A DNA stretch of 64,000 bases from an uncultured Anaerolineales bacterium (GTDB taxonomy: Bacteria; Chloroflexota; Anaerolineae; Aggregatilineales; Aggregatilineaceae). Shown here piece by piece: positions 16,806-25,492 of the stretch. Every line of letters starts with the position of its first letter. The first letter of the stretch is position 1. The notes beneath the pieces were generated by a model that saw only the letters and a list, made by a program, of their open reading frames with translations, made no database searches and was not told where the DNA came from. A program made the position numbers and the translations under genes. Location: positions 40,056 to 104,055 of the forward strand of contig CAKZOB010000020.1 in the NCBI GenBank assembly GCA_937135955.1. The letters run 5' to 3'.

Positions 16806-19157
16806 ATGCTGCAAACACGCATCCGACAGTTTATTACCTCTGTGCGCGAGGGGATCAGCGCCGGTTTCATCAGCGGGATACTGGTGATCTTCCTGATCCT
16901 GCTGGGCATTCCGATCAACCTGCGCGATATCGCTCTGTTCGTGATCCTGCTGGTGCCGGTCATCTTCGGGGTGCGGCTGGCGCGCCGTCTGCACGGGCGC
17001 GGGCTATTCCACTTGCTGCGCAACGCCCTGGTGCTGGGCCTGGTAGCGGCGCTGTTGGCCTACCTGCTGATGGCGCTGATCAACCGCTGGCAGGAACATG
17101 GCGTCAACGTCACCAACTATTTTCCCTCCGTCACAACCGATACGATGACGCTGCTCTCCGGCGTGCCCGCGTCGGAACTGTTCCCCAACCCGCCGCGCGA
17201 TCCCCTCACCGGCCAATATCCGGAGGGTAAACCGCTGCGCGCCAATCCCATGCGCCTGACCTTCGACGAGAAAACAGGGCTGGAGGTGCTGGGCGTCAAC
17301 GTCGTCATCGGCGGGTTCTATGGCTTCCTGCTCGCGTTGATCGTGACAGGCGTGGCCGGCGCGTTGCTGGGCTGGGTTTTCCTGGCGGCACGCGCGGGGC
17401 AGCGCTGGAAAGCCGCCCGCGCCTATCTTTCTACCAGCCCGGCGGCGCATAACGGCGTCTTGCTGTTGCCGCTCGCTTTCTTCGCCCTGCTGTGGCTGAC
17501 GGTCGGTCACGGTCTGTACAACGCTAGCAAAGCCACCTACAGCGTCCTCGACCCGGTCATTAACCTGGGCGGCAGCGCGCAGGAAGTGCAACTGCTGATT
17601 GGCTTCGGCATCATCCTGTGGGGGCTGGTGGCCGTGCGCGCCGCTCAACCCAACGACAAGGGCCTCAGTTACCCGGCGCGCCTGGGGGTATGCCTGGCCC
17701 TGATCGCTCTGTTGATCGCAGTAGGCCTCTGGCGCGTGATGGGCAGCAATATCTACTTTGTCGCCACGTCGCGGGCGCTGCGGGGCAGCGAGACGCTCAG
17801 CGTCCTGATCTTGCTCGCCGTAGGGCTGCTGCTGGTCGTGCAGAACGCGCGAGCCTTGCGCACGCCCGGTCGCTTCGAGGCACAGTTTGCGAGCACGCAG
17901 GCCCTGCTGGTGGTGCTGCTGATGCCGCTCTTCCTCAATCAGGGCCAGAACGACGTGATGACCATCGTGGGCATCAACATCATGCTCGGTCTGGGGCTGA
18001 ATATTGTGGTGGGCTACGCGGGCCTGCTCGACCTGGGCTATGTGGCTTTCTTCGCCCTGGGCGCTTATGCCTATGCCTTTCTGTCGTCGAATCAGATCAA
18101 AACCGGCCCAGATGGGCAGCCCGCCGGTCTGAAGTTCGCCGGCAACGACGAGATGGTGATCAAACTGGCTGGCTGGATTCCCATCACCGTCATCGTGACG
18201 CTGCTGGTAGTCCTGGTGGGCGTACGCTGGTGGCAGCGCCGCAACGCCGACCATCGTCCCTGGACATATCGCCCGCCGCTGATACGCTTCCCGTCGCACC
18301 CCAGCAACGGCTTCGCCACCCTGCTGACGGTGATCGCCATCGCGCTGAGCGTGATCGTGGCCTCGGCGCTGGAGGGCACGGCGCTCTACGAGCGTCTTTT
18401 CCACAGTGCCTCGCCCTTTGTGATCGGTATTATTGTGGGGATCATCGCCGGTATGCTGTCGGGCATCATGCTGGGCATTCCGGTGTTGCGCCTGCGCGGT
18501 GACTACCTGGCCATCGTGACATTGGGCTTCGGCGAGATCATCCGCCTGCTGTTCACCAACCTGCGCGACTACACGGGCGGCCCCCAGGGCGTGCTGGAAA
18601 TCCCGCGCCCCCTGCCCGCTGGCGCGACTGGCCCGGTGGGCTATCTGTGGATGGTCTATCTGGTCTTGCTGGGCGTGGGCATCATCGCTTTCTTCTCTAC
18701 GCGCCTCAAGCAGTCGCGCATAGGCCGGGCGTGGAGCGCCATGAAGAGCGATGAGGACATCGCGCAGTCCATGGGCATCAACCTGGTGCAGACCAAACTG
18801 ACGGCGTTCGCCATTGGCGCGGCCTTCGCCGGACTGGGCGGCGTGCTGTTCGCGGCCCGTCAGCGCAACATCTACCCCAACGACTTCCGCCTGGATGTGT
18901 CCATCGAAGTGCTCAGTCTGGTGATCATCGGAGGGATGGGCAGCATCCCCGGCGTGATCATGGGCGCGATCGCTCTCATCGGCGTGCCGGAGGTGCTGCG
19001 CGAACTGGCCACGTACCGCATTTTGGTTTTCGGGGCGCTGCTGGTGGCCATGGTCATCTTGCGGCCAGAGGGGTTGTTGCCTGCCCCGACCGCGCAACTG
19101 CGCGAGCGGGCGCGTGCCCTGGTGCAGAGTCGCTACCAGGCTGGAGGAGGTGACTGA
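16806..19157 (+). CDS. livM: Branched-chain amino-acid ABC permease, greatly enlarged LivM type
   Basis: 783 aa, about twice the usual 320-430. The LivM core begins near residue 386 (TIVGINIMLGLGLNIVVGYAGLLDLGYVAFFALGAY) and includes LRLRGDYLAIVTLGFGEIIRLL near residue 563 and the C-terminal QSMGINLVQTKLTAFAIGAAFAGLGG. The first 380 residues hold roughly nine hydrophobic segments separated by short loops and resemble no domain I can name. The frame is continuous, with GC-rich codons like its neighbours, so it is not a frameshift artefact. Its stop overlaps the livG start by one base. Confidence 0.9.
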   Translation: MLQTRIRQFITSVREGISAGFISGILVIFLILLGIPINLRDIALFVILLVPVIFGVRLARRLHGRGLFHLLRNALVLGLVAALLAYLLMALINRWQEHGVNVTNYFPSVTTDTMTLLSGVPASELFPNPPRDPLTGQYPEGKPLRANPMRLTFDEKTGLEVLGVNVVIGGFYGFLLALIVTGVAGALLGWVFLAARAGQRWKAARAYLSTSPAAHNGVLLLPLAFFALLWLTVGHGLYNASKATYSVLDPVINLGGSAQEVQLLIGFGIILWGLVAVRAAQPNDKGLSYPARLGVCLALIALLIAVGLWRVMGSNIYFVATSRALRGSETLSVLILLAVGLLLVVQNARALRTPGRFEAQFASTQALLVVLLMPLFLNQGQNDVMTIVGINIMLGLGLNIVVGYAGLLDLGYVAFFALGAYAYAFLSSNQIKTGPDGQPAGLKFAGNDEMVIKLAGWIPITVIVTLLVVLVGVRWWQRRNADHRPWTYRPPLIRFPSHPSNGFATLLTVIAIALSVIVASALEGTALYERLFHSASPFVIGIIVGIIAGMLSGIMLGIPVLRLRGDYLAIVTLGFGEIIRLLFTNLRDYTGGPQGVLEIPRPLPAGATGPVGYLWMVYLVLLGVGIIAFFSTRLKQSRIGRAWSAMKSDEDIAQSMGINLVQTKLTAFAIGAAFAGLGGVLFAARQRNIYPNDFRLDVSIEVLSLVIIGGMGSIPGVIMGAIALIGVPEVLRELATYRILVFGALLVAMVILRPEGLLPAPTAQLRERARALVQSRYQAGGGD

Positions 19158-19972
19158 TGAAAGAACACACCGATCATCAGCCGATTCTGCAGGCCATCGG
19201 CGTGACCAAGCGCTTTGGCGGCCTGGTGGCCGTAGGTGATCTCGATCTGACCATCATGCCCAATCAGATCGCCAGCGTGATCGGCCCCAATGGCGCGGGC
19301 AAGACCACCTTCTTCAACTGTGTCAGCGGTTTCTACACCCCGGAAGAGGGCGAGATTCGCTTCCTGGGCCATCCCATCCAGGGCCTGCGCCCCGACCAGG
19401 TGACGGCGCGTGGCATTGCCCGCACCTACCAGAACATTCACCTGTTCAAGGGGATGACTGTGCTGGAAAACGTGCTGGTGGGCGTACACGCCAACCTGCG
19501 TAGCACGCCCCTGGGCGCTCTGCTGCGGTTGCCCATCAATAACCAGGAGGAAGAAACGGCCCTGGCCCGCGCCTATGAGTTGCTGGAATTCGTGGGCCTG
19601 GCCGATGTCGCCGATATCCTGGCGACCAACCTGCCCTATGGTAGTCAGCGCCGGCTGGAGATCGCGCGGGCATTGGCCAGCAACCCGCGCCTGCTCCTGC
19701 TCGACGAACCGACGGCGGGCATGAATCCCCAGGAAACCGAAGATACCATGCACTTCATCCGTCGCCTGCGCGATGAACGCGACCTGACCGTGTTGCTCAT
19801 CGAGCACGACATGAGCGTGGTGATGAACATCTCCGACCAGGTGACCGTGCTTGACTACGGGCGCAAAATCTCCGAAGGCACACCCGAATACGTGCAGAAC
19901 GATCCCCTGGTCATCGAAGCCTACCTGGGCACTGCCGCCGACAAGGTGGATGTCGATCTGCTGGCTTCGTAG
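19157..19972 (+). CDS. livG: Branched-chain amino-acid ABC ATPase LivG
   Basis: 271 aa. Walker A GPNGAGKTT near residue 44, the LivG-type Q-loop ARTYQNIHLFKGMTVLENVLVG, the signature LPYGSQRRLEIARAL, and Walker B LLLLDEPTAGMNPQE. Ends with the LivG tail. GGAGGAGG lies 7 nt before ATG 19157, which overlaps the livM stop. It energises import together with LivF. Confidence 0.96.
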   Translation: MKEHTDHQPILQAIGVTKRFGGLVAVGDLDLTIMPNQIASVIGPNGAGKTTFFNCVSGFYTPEEGEIRFLGHPIQGLRPDQVTARGIARTYQNIHLFKGMTVLENVLVGVHANLRSTPLGALLRLPINNQEEETALARAYELLEFVGLADVADILATNLPYGSQRRLEIARALASNPRLLLLDEPTAGMNPQETEDTMHFIRRLRDERDLTVLLIEHDMSVVMNISDQVTVLDYGRKISEGTPEYVQNDPLVIEAYLGTAADKVDVDLLAS

Positions 19973-19996
19973 CCGCAAGCGCAAAGGAATGCGACT

Positions 19997-20710
19997 ATGG
20001 CGCTTTTGGAAGTCGAGAACCTGCACACCTACTACGGCAAGATTCACGCCCTCAAAGGCATTTCGCTGTCCGTGGAAGAGGGCGAAATCGTGACGCTGAT
20101 CGGCGGCAACGGCGCGGGCAAGACCACCACGCTCAACACTATCTGCGGCATCGTGCGCCCATCGGAAGGGCGCGTGCTGCTGCGCGACGAAGACATCACA
20201 CATCTGCCGCCTCATATGATCACCAGTCGAGGCGTGGTGCAATCCCCAGAGGGGCGCAAGATTTTCCAGCGCCTCACCGTGCTGGAGAACCTGGAAATGG
20301 GCGCTTACAGCCGCTCCGACGTGCACGGCATCGCCGAAGACCTGGAGTTCGTCTTTGAGACGTTCCCTCGCCTGAAGGAACGCCAGAAGCAACTGGGCGG
20401 CACGCTTTCGGGTGGTGAGCAGCAGATGCTGGCCATTGGCCGGGCGCTCATGGGCCGCCCGCGCGTGCTGTTGCTGGACGAGCCTTCGATGGGGCTGGCC
20501 CCGCTGCTGGTGCGCGACATCTTCCGCATCATCAAGTACCTCAACGAGCACGGCACGACCATCCTGCTGGTAGAACAGAACGCGCTGATGGCGCTGGCGG
20601 TGGCACACCGCGGCTATGTATTGCAGACGGGCAATATCATCCTGTCCGATACGGCGGCGGCGTTGCGCGAGAATCAGATGGTGCGGGCCGCCTACCTGGG
20701 CGAGCACTGA
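19997..20710 (+). CDS. livF: Branched-chain amino-acid ABC ATPase LivF
   Basis: 237 aa. Walker A GGNGAGKTTTLNTICG, the LivF-type RGVVQSPEGRKIFQRLTVLENL, signature LSGGEQQMLAIGRALMGRP, Walker B VLLLDEPSMGLAP. Length and order in the operon are standard. AAAGGA lies before the ATG. Confidence 0.96.
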   Translation: MALLEVENLHTYYGKIHALKGISLSVEEGEIVTLIGGNGAGKTTTLNTICGIVRPSEGRVLLRDEDITHLPPHMITSRGVVQSPEGRKIFQRLTVLENLEMGAYSRSDVHGIAEDLEFVFETFPRLKERQKQLGGTLSGGEQQMLAIGRALMGRPRVLLLDEPSMGLAPLLVRDIFRIIKYLNEHGTTILLVEQNALMALAVAHRGYVLQTGNIILSDTAAALRENQMVRAAYLGEH

Positions 20711-20735
20711 GGCAAAACAACAGGAGGAGAGACCG

Positions 20736-21260
20736 GTGAAACGAGCGAGCTTCTTCCTGGTGATCGCCCTGGTCGTGCTGGCAGGGGCGTTGCTGTCCGC
20801 CTGCAGCAGCAGTCCGCGCGCCCGTGCTGATGAATTCGCCCGCTACCTGCCCGCCGAAGCAGGCGATTGGGAGCGCGACGACAAAGAGACCGTGCGGCTG
20901 CGCTCCAGCACCGTCACCAACAAGGGCCATGTGACCATGTACTACGAGGGGGCCGATGATGCCATCGCCTATGTGGTGGTGGAGGTACACCCCGGCGTAG
21001 ATGCCGCCGAGGTCGCCTATACGACGCGCGAGCGCGAATGGCGGCTGCAGGGCCTGGCCCTGGATCGCGACCGCGTGGCGCAGAAAGCCACGGCGCTGGT
21101 GGCGCAGACGCCCCTGGTGCGCTATGCGCTATTCCAGGAAGACGACATCGTGGTCGAAATCAACGTCATCGCCGAGTCGGAGGACGCGCCAGTGAGCGAG
21201 GAAGCCTTCGACGAACTGCTGACGATGGTGCGTAACGCCTACGCCAAGATGGCAGAATAG
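20736..21260 (+). CDS. Small lipoprotein of unknown function
   Basis: 174 aa starting at GTG with a strong AGGAGGAG site; a longer frame upstream overlaps livF and has no ribosome site. Residues 1-25 form a hydrophobic signal ending in the lipobox LLSAC, so Cys is probably acylated and the protein sits on the outer face of the membrane. The rest is soluble, alternating acidic and basic (LPAEAGDWERDDKETVRL), with no domain I recognise. It lies 25 bp behind livF and is likely cotranscribed, so it may assist the importer. Function unknown. Confidence 0.75.
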   Translation: MKRASFFLVIALVVLAGALLSACSSSPRARADEFARYLPAEAGDWERDDKETVRLRSSTVTNKGHVTMYYEGADDAIAYVVVEVHPGVDAAEVAYTTREREWRLQGLALDRDRVAQKATALVAQTPLVRYALFQEDDIVVEINVIAESEDAPVSEEAFDELLTMVRNAYAKMAE

Positions 21261-21279
21261 TTCCCCTTCGGTGACGCAC

Positions 21280-21318
21280 AAGAACACCGCCGGTCACTGT
21301 ACTGGCGGTTGTTGTTCT
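21280..21318. terminator. Bidirectional terminator-like hairpin between liv operon and feo operon
   Basis: The stem ACCGCC/GGCGGT with flanking AGAAC/GTTCT pairing lies in the convergent gap after the lipoprotein gene, followed by a T-rich stretch. Confidence 0.55.
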
Positions 21319-21405
21319 CTGGCGGGGACACCTGCCCCCTGGCCTCGCTGCGCCCGGCATGAAGCGCGCCAGCGCCGAGCGGAGCTACGGTGAACTGCAC
21401 CACCC

Positions 21406-22833
21406 TCACGCCCAGCCGAGCAGCCGCGCCAGAGTCGCCAGGGTGAAGGTGACGCCAAAGCCCAGCGCCAGCGGCAGGCCCGTCGCCACTGCCGTCCATT
21501 TGAGGCTGCGCGTCTCGTGGTAGATGGTGAGGATAGTCGTGCTGCACGGGTTGTGAATCAGGCTGAACAGCATCAGGTTGATTGCCGTGAGCGTCGTCCA
21601 GCCGCCCGCATGCAGAATAGAACGGATGGCGTTGTCCGATTCCAGGTCGAACATCACGCCCGCCCCCGCGCCGACGCCCGTCAGCCCTGCCGTCAGCACA
21701 GTGAGCATCAGAATGGTGGGGAGGATGATCTCGTTGGCGGGGATGGCGACAATGTAAGCCAGCAGGATCACGCCATTCAGCCCCAGCAGCCAGCCGAAAC
21801 CATCCAGCGCGGCGACCAGGTGTTCCGCGACGCTCTGCCCGCCGACGTGCACGTTGGAGATCGTCCAGATGACGACGCCCGCCGGCAGGGCCATGGTGAT
21901 GGCCCGCGACAGCACGATCAACGTGCGGTCGATTAGCGAGGTATAGAGCGTATGCAGGATACGCGGAGGGCGATAGGGGGGCAATTCCAGGCTGAAGACC
22001 GACGCCTCGCCCTTCAGCAGCGTATGCGACAGAAACCACGACACGGCGAAAGTGAGCAGCACGCCCAGCACCGCCACCCCCACCACCGCCAGCGCCGACA
22101 CCAGTCCGGCCAGCGCCGCGGGCACCGCGCTGCCGATGAAGATGGTCGAGACCATGATCAATGTGGGCCAGCGCCCGTTGCAGATGGCGAAGTTATTGGT
22201 GATGATGGCGATCAGGCGTTCGCGGGGGCTGTCTATCACGCGCGTGGCAACCACGCCCGCCGCGTTGCAGCCGAAGCCCATGGTCATGGAGAGCGCCTGC
22301 TTGCCATGCGCCCCCGCCCGGCTGAACAACCGATCCAGATTGAACGCTACGCGCGGCAGATAGCCGAAATCTTCCAGCAGCGTGAACAGGGGGAAGAAAA
22401 TGGCCATCGGCGGAAGCATCACGCTGACCACCCACGCCCCGGCCAGGTACGCCCCGTCAATTAGCACGCCGCTCAGCCACCAGGGAAAGCCCAGCGCATT
22501 CGCGCCATCTTTGAGCGCCGGATGGATGGTATCGAGCAGCAGCCTTGCCAGCAGGTCCGATGGGACGTTGGCCCCCTGGATGGTGATCCAGAACACCATT
22601 GTCAACAGCAGGGCCATGATCGGGAAGCCCCACGTGCGGCTGGTGACCAGCCGGTCAATGGCCCGATCCAGGTCGAAGCGCGGGGGCGCAGCGGGGGGGA
22701 TCACCGCCCGCTCGGCCAGACGCGCCGCGTCCGCATAGAGGACTTCGGCCAGTTGATCGTGAATCCCTCCCCCCAGTTGCTGGCGCAACGCCTGCGCCTT
22801 GTGCAGCACCTCCGCGGCGGGATCGCGCATCAA
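21406..22833 (-). CDS. feoB: FeoB membrane part (ferrous iron permease, split gene)
   Basis: 475 aa, corresponding to the FeoB transmembrane part with two Gate domains. The core reads [23 protein letters not shown], then [44 protein letters not shown], then the second Gate and [21 protein letters not shown] near the C-terminus. The conserved GFGCNAAG cysteine is present. The GTP-binding part is encoded by a separate upstream gene, with an ATGA overlap. It moves Fe(II) across the membrane. Ordinary FeoB is one chain of about 700-780 aa; here both parts are intact but separate. Confidence 0.93.
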   Translation of the reverse strand: MMRDPAAEVLHKAQALRQQLGGGIHDQLAEVLYADAARLAERAVIPPAAPPRFDLDRAIDRLVTSRTWGFPIMALLLTMVFWITIQGANVPSDLLARLLLDTIHPALKDGANALGFPWWLSGVLIDGAYLAGAWVVSVMLPPMAIFFPLFTLLEDFGYLPRVAFNLDRLFSRAGAHGKQALSMTMGFGCNAAGVVATRVIDSPRERLIAIITNNFAICNGRWPTLIMVSTIFIGSAVPAALAGLVSALAVVGVAVLGVLLTFAVSWFLSHTLLKGEASVFSLELPPYRPPRILHTLYTSLIDRTLIVLSRAITMALPAGVVIWTISNVHVGGQSVAEHLVAALDGFGWLLGLNGVILLAYIVAIPANEIILPTILMLTVLTAGLTGVGAGAGVMFDLESDNAIRSILHAGGWTTLTAINLMLFSLIHNPCSTTILTIYHETRSLKWTAVATGLPLALGFGVTFTLATLARLLGWA

Positions 22834-23666
22834 GCCACCTCCACCAGCGCCGGAGTAACAGGCAACGGAGTGGGCGGCGTGCCGCGCGACAAATCGCCCA
22901 GGCCGCCGTCGGCGATGGCGCGTTCGATGGACGGATCGCCGTCGAGCAGGCGCAGCGCCACCCAGCGGGCGTTGGGCAACCCCGGAAAAGCGCGCTCAAT
23001 CTCAGCGACCAGCTCGTTCACGGCGCGGTCGAGCTGCGGGTCGAGCGTCGAGGGCAGGCGACGCGGGCGGGGCCTGATCTCGCCAGTCGCCACGCCGTGC
23101 ACCATCTGCAGCAGCTCGCGGATGCCTTCGCCGCGCCGCGCGGCCATCGGCACCACCGGCACGCCCAGGTCGCGCGCCAGCCGGCGCTCGTCCACGCGCA
23201 GCCCATGACGGCGCGCTTCGTCTATCAGGTTGAGCGCGATCACAGCGCGATCGGTGATCTCCAGCACCTGCAGCGCCAGGTTGAGGTTGCGCTCCAGGCG
23301 GGTAGCGTCTACCACGATCACCGTCACGTCCGGTTGACCAAACAGAATGAAGTCGCGGGCGATCTCTTCGTCCACGCTGGCGGCCAGCAGGGAATAAGTG
23401 CCGGGCAGGTCTACCAGCTTGTAACGCTTGCCGCCATATTCGAAACCGCCCTCGGCTCTCGTTACCGTCTTGCCGGGCCAGTTGCCGGTGTGCTGACGCA
23501 GACCAGTCAGCGCATTGAAGACGGTGCTCTTGCCTGTGTTAGGATTGCCAGCCAGGGCTACCACGTAGTCCCAAGAATCCATCCTGACGCCCAGCCGCGC
23601 CAGATGGCGGTTCATGGGGCAACTGGCGCAAGCCGATCCCGCGAAGGTATCCGATGTCATCGTCAT
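22830..23666 (-). CDS. feoB: FeoB GTPase part (split gene)
   Basis: 278 aa, the cytosolic G-protein part of FeoB. G1 GNPNTGKST at residues 40-48, G3 DLPGTYS near 86, G4 ALNLIDEA near 140, G5-like MAARRGEG, then the guanine-dissociation-inhibitor helical part. A C-x2-C pair (C13, C16) precedes the G domain, which is not part of the classic E. coli protein. It overlaps feoA upstream and the membrane part downstream by 4 bp each (ATGA), so all three are coupled. Confidence 0.94.
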   Translation of the reverse strand: MTMTSDTFAGSACASCPMNRHLARLGVRMDSWDYVVALAGNPNTGKSTVFNALTGLRQHTGNWPGKTVTRAEGGFEYGGKRYKLVDLPGTYSLLAASVDEEIARDFILFGQPDVTVIVVDATRLERNLNLALQVLEITDRAVIALNLIDEARRHGLRVDERRLARDLGVPVVPMAARRGEGIRELLQMVHGVATGEIRPRPRRLPSTLDPQLDRAVNELVAEIERAFPGLPNARWVALRLLDGDPSIERAIADGGLGDLSRGTPPTPLPVTPALVEVA

Positions 23667-23938
23667 AGCTGTTTCTCCTCAGAGACAGGGCGCACCTCGA
23701 TTTGAGCCGCCTGACTGCGGCGCAGGGCGATCAACGCGCCGCGCACCCGGTAGGCCACCGGATCGCTCAGTGGACTGCGCAACTCCGCCGTGATGCGTGT
23801 ACCGGGCACGATGCCCAGGTCGAGCAGGCGACGGCGCTCTGGCCCCTGACTGTGCACGGTTACCACCTCGGCGGTTTCGCCGGGTTGCAGGTCGGCCAGA
23901 GTGCGCAGCGCGGCGGCTGTGTGCAGCGTGATGCTCAT
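23663..23938 (-). CDS. feoA: FeoA, SH3-like partner of FeoB
   Basis: 91 aa, the usual FeoA size. The SH3-like domain pattern [38 protein letters not shown] and [23 protein letters not shown] is clear. I take ATG 23938 ([14 protein letters not shown]) rather than a start eight codons upstream, because homology begins there. It is the first gene of the feo operon and lies about 58 nt behind the predicted transcription start of the promoter at 24003-24031. Confidence 0.93.
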   Translation of the reverse strand: MSITLHTAAALRTLADLQPGETAEVVTVHSQGPERRRLLDLGIVPGTRITAELRSPLSDPVAYRVRGALIALRRSQAAQIEVRPVSEEKQL

Positions 23939-24002
23939 CGAATGTCGTCCTATGCCTCGCATAAATTCACATCGTCAAATCGCGCAATTCCTACCATATG
24001 AA

Positions 24003-24031
24003 AGTATATTTTAGGTATTCCGAAAAGTCAA
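24003..24031 (-). promoter_or_regulatory. feoA promoter with palindromic operator in its spacer
   Basis: On the reverse strand, TTGACT (24026-24031), a 17-nt spacer and TATACT (24003-24008) make a near-consensus promoter. The spacer is occupied by an imperfect palindrome TTTTCGGAATACCTAAAA (24009-24026; 14 of 18 positions symmetric). A repressor bound here would block RNA polymerase, as iron-responsive repressors do. Which regulator binds it is inference; a DtxR-family gene lies at 58840. Confidence 0.75.
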
Positions 24032-24181
24032 ATCAGAAAATCGCAAAATTTACTCCGGCGCAGGCGGTTGGATTCGTGGAAAATGACCAAATGCCCCGCT
24101 TTGCGCCTGGGAGCACCTGCCCCGCGGTGCTACAATTGCGCTCCGAATTCCCTGCTGTTGCTCTGCCAAGGATAGGCGAAG

Positions 24182-25330
24182 ATGTCTGACTGGCTCTCAT
24201 TCTTCGATGCGCGCACCCCAGAGATGGTGGCGCTGCTCAAACAACTGGTGCTCTTTGAATCGCCCTCTCACGACAAGGCCCTGGTAGATATTCTGGGCGA
24301 TTTCGTTGCCCAGCGTTGCCGCGACCTGGGAGCCACTGTGGAAGTACACCCACGCCAGGCAGTCGGCAATCTGCGCCTGGCACGCTGGAACGATGGCACG
24401 GCTGGCCAGCCGATTCTGCTGCTGACGCATCTGGACACCGTCTGGCCCGCGGGCACGCTGGCGACCATGCCCCTGCGCGAAGAGAACGGGATACTCTATG
24501 GGCCGGGCGTGGTGGACATGAAGGGCGGCATTGTGGTTGCGCTCGAAGCCATTCGCGGTCTGCGCGACCTGGGAGCCATGCCGCAGCGCCCGATCTGGAT
24601 TCTGTTCACCAGCGACGAAGAAACAGGCAGTCACCATTCGCGCGAGTTAATCTGCTCCCTGGCCGCAAAGGCCGGGCTGGTGCTGGTGATGGAGCCAGCC
24701 GCAGATGGCGAGGCACTCAAGACCTGGCGCAAGGGCATTGCCCGCTACACGGTGCGCACCAGCGGGCGGGCCTCACATGCCGGACAGGCTCCGGAAGCAG
24801 GCATCAACGCTGTGATCGAAGCGGCACATCAGGCGCTTTTCCTGCATAGCCTGAACGATCTGCCCAATGGCACCTCCGTCTCGGTGACCATGATCCAGGG
24901 CGGGATCGCCACCAACGTCATCCCCCCAGAAGCCACCCTCCAGGTAGATGTACGCTTCCTGAAAGCGTCCGAAGCGGAACGGGTACATCGCGCCATCCTG
25001 GGCTTGCAGCCGGCGTTGCCCGGAGCAGGAGTGTCTGTAGAGGGAGAGATCGATCGCGGGCCGATGGAACGTAACGAGCAGATGATCCGCGCCTTCGCCC
25101 AGGCAAAGGAGATCGCCGCGTCATTGGGGCTGGAACTGCGCGAAGACGGCAGCGGCGGGGCCAGCGACGGCAACTTCACCGCCGCGATGGGCATCCCCAC
25201 GCTGGACGGGCTGGGCGCAGGCGGCGCGGGTTTGCACGCTGCGCACGAACAGGTACACATCTACACCCTGCCCCGTCGGGCGGCACTGCTGGCGAAGATG
25301 CTGTGCGACTGGGACACGGCGCGGGTGTGA
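24182..25330 (+). CDS. M20-family metallopeptidase (carboxypeptidase G2/ArgE-like)
   Basis: 382 aa, two-zinc amidohydrolase of the M20 family. Metal-binding motifs: LLTHLDTVWP (His, Asp), GPGVVDMKGGIVVALEA, TSDEETGSHHSR (catalytic and bridging Glu) and HAAHEQVHIYTLP (C-terminal His ligand). A lid domain lies around residues 180-290. It removes an acyl or amino-acid group from small amides or peptides. The last 28 codons (84 bp) are repeated exactly at 26276-26359, behind an inserted module. Confidence 0.92.
   Translation: MSDWLSFFDARTPEMVALLKQLVLFESPSHDKALVDILGDFVAQRCRDLGATVEVHPRQAVGNLRLARWNDGTAGQPILLLTHLDTVWPAGTLATMPLREENGILYGPGVVDMKGGIVVALEAIRGLRDLGAMPQRPIWILFTSDEETGSHHSRELICSLAAKAGLVLVMEPAADGEALKTWRKGIARYTVRTSGRASHAGQAPEAGINAVIEAAHQALFLHSLNDLPNGTSVSVTMIQGGIATNVIPPEATLQVDVRFLKASEAERVHRAILGLQPALPGAGVSVEGEIDRGPMERNEQMIRAFAQAKEIAASLGLELREDGSGGASDGNFTAAMGIPTLDGLGAGGAGLHAAHEQVHIYTLPRRAALLAKMLCDWDTARV
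25243..25326 (+). repeat. 84-bp direct repeat, left copy (3' end of M20 peptidase)
   Basis: Encodes HEQVHIYTLPRRAALLAKML onward to the end of the peptidase. It is identical at all 84 positions to 26276-26359. After this copy the frame closes with GTG TGA. Confidence 0.97.
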
Positions 25331-25358
25331 GTGAGACAAACGAGAGCGTCAACCGACG

Positions 25359-25387
25359 TTCCGCTTTCTGCCAAACCGTGCTATAAT
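25359..25387 (+). promoter_or_regulatory. Promoter of the small RNA
   Basis: A perfect TATAAT at 25382-25387 with TTCCGC 17 nt upstream (25359-25364). It lies in the first bases after the left direct repeat and points into the small RNA, not into a protein gene. Confidence 0.55.
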
Positions 25388-25392
25388 GAAGC

Positions 25393-25483
25393 CAAGGAGA
25401 GCCGAAGACTGGCCGTATCGGTAAGCTGTCCCGCGCAAGTGGGAAGTAGGCTCTTGCCACCCCCTAGGGGTGGTGTTTTTTTT
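25393..25483 (+). ncRNA. Candidate stand-alone small RNA (about 90 nt)
   Basis: Between a TATAAT box and a strong terminator lie about 65 nt with clear folding potential. An outer stem pairs GAGAGCC (25397-25403) with GGCTCTT (25449-25455). An inner 6-bp stem (25429-25434 with 25439-25444) closes a GCAA tetraloop of the GNRA type. The RNA ends in a 7-bp terminator stem with eight U. There is no reading frame of note, and the next gene (DUF3800) converges on it, so it is not a leader. I do not recognise an Rfam family. It sits inside the 84-bp-repeat insert. Confidence 0.6.
25456..25483 (+). terminator. Rho-independent terminator of the small RNA
   Basis: The stem CCACCCC/GGGGTGG (25457-25463 with 25467-25473) with a 3-nt loop is followed by eight T (25476-25483). 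Confidence 0.85.
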
Positions 25484-25492
25484 GAGAAGCGA

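Noticed and set aside
17004..19097. Long reverse-strand open frame of about 700 codons opposite livM
   Set aside because: It is rich in Gln, His and Arg, has no recognisable domain or ribosome site, and mirrors the GC-rich third positions of livM; it is a shadow frame.
25395..25455. Resemblance of the small RNA to a cobalamin riboswitch (CTGTCCCGC and GACTGGCC strings)
   Set aside because: The order and length do not fit the roughly 200-nt aptamer and there is no gene downstream on that strand.
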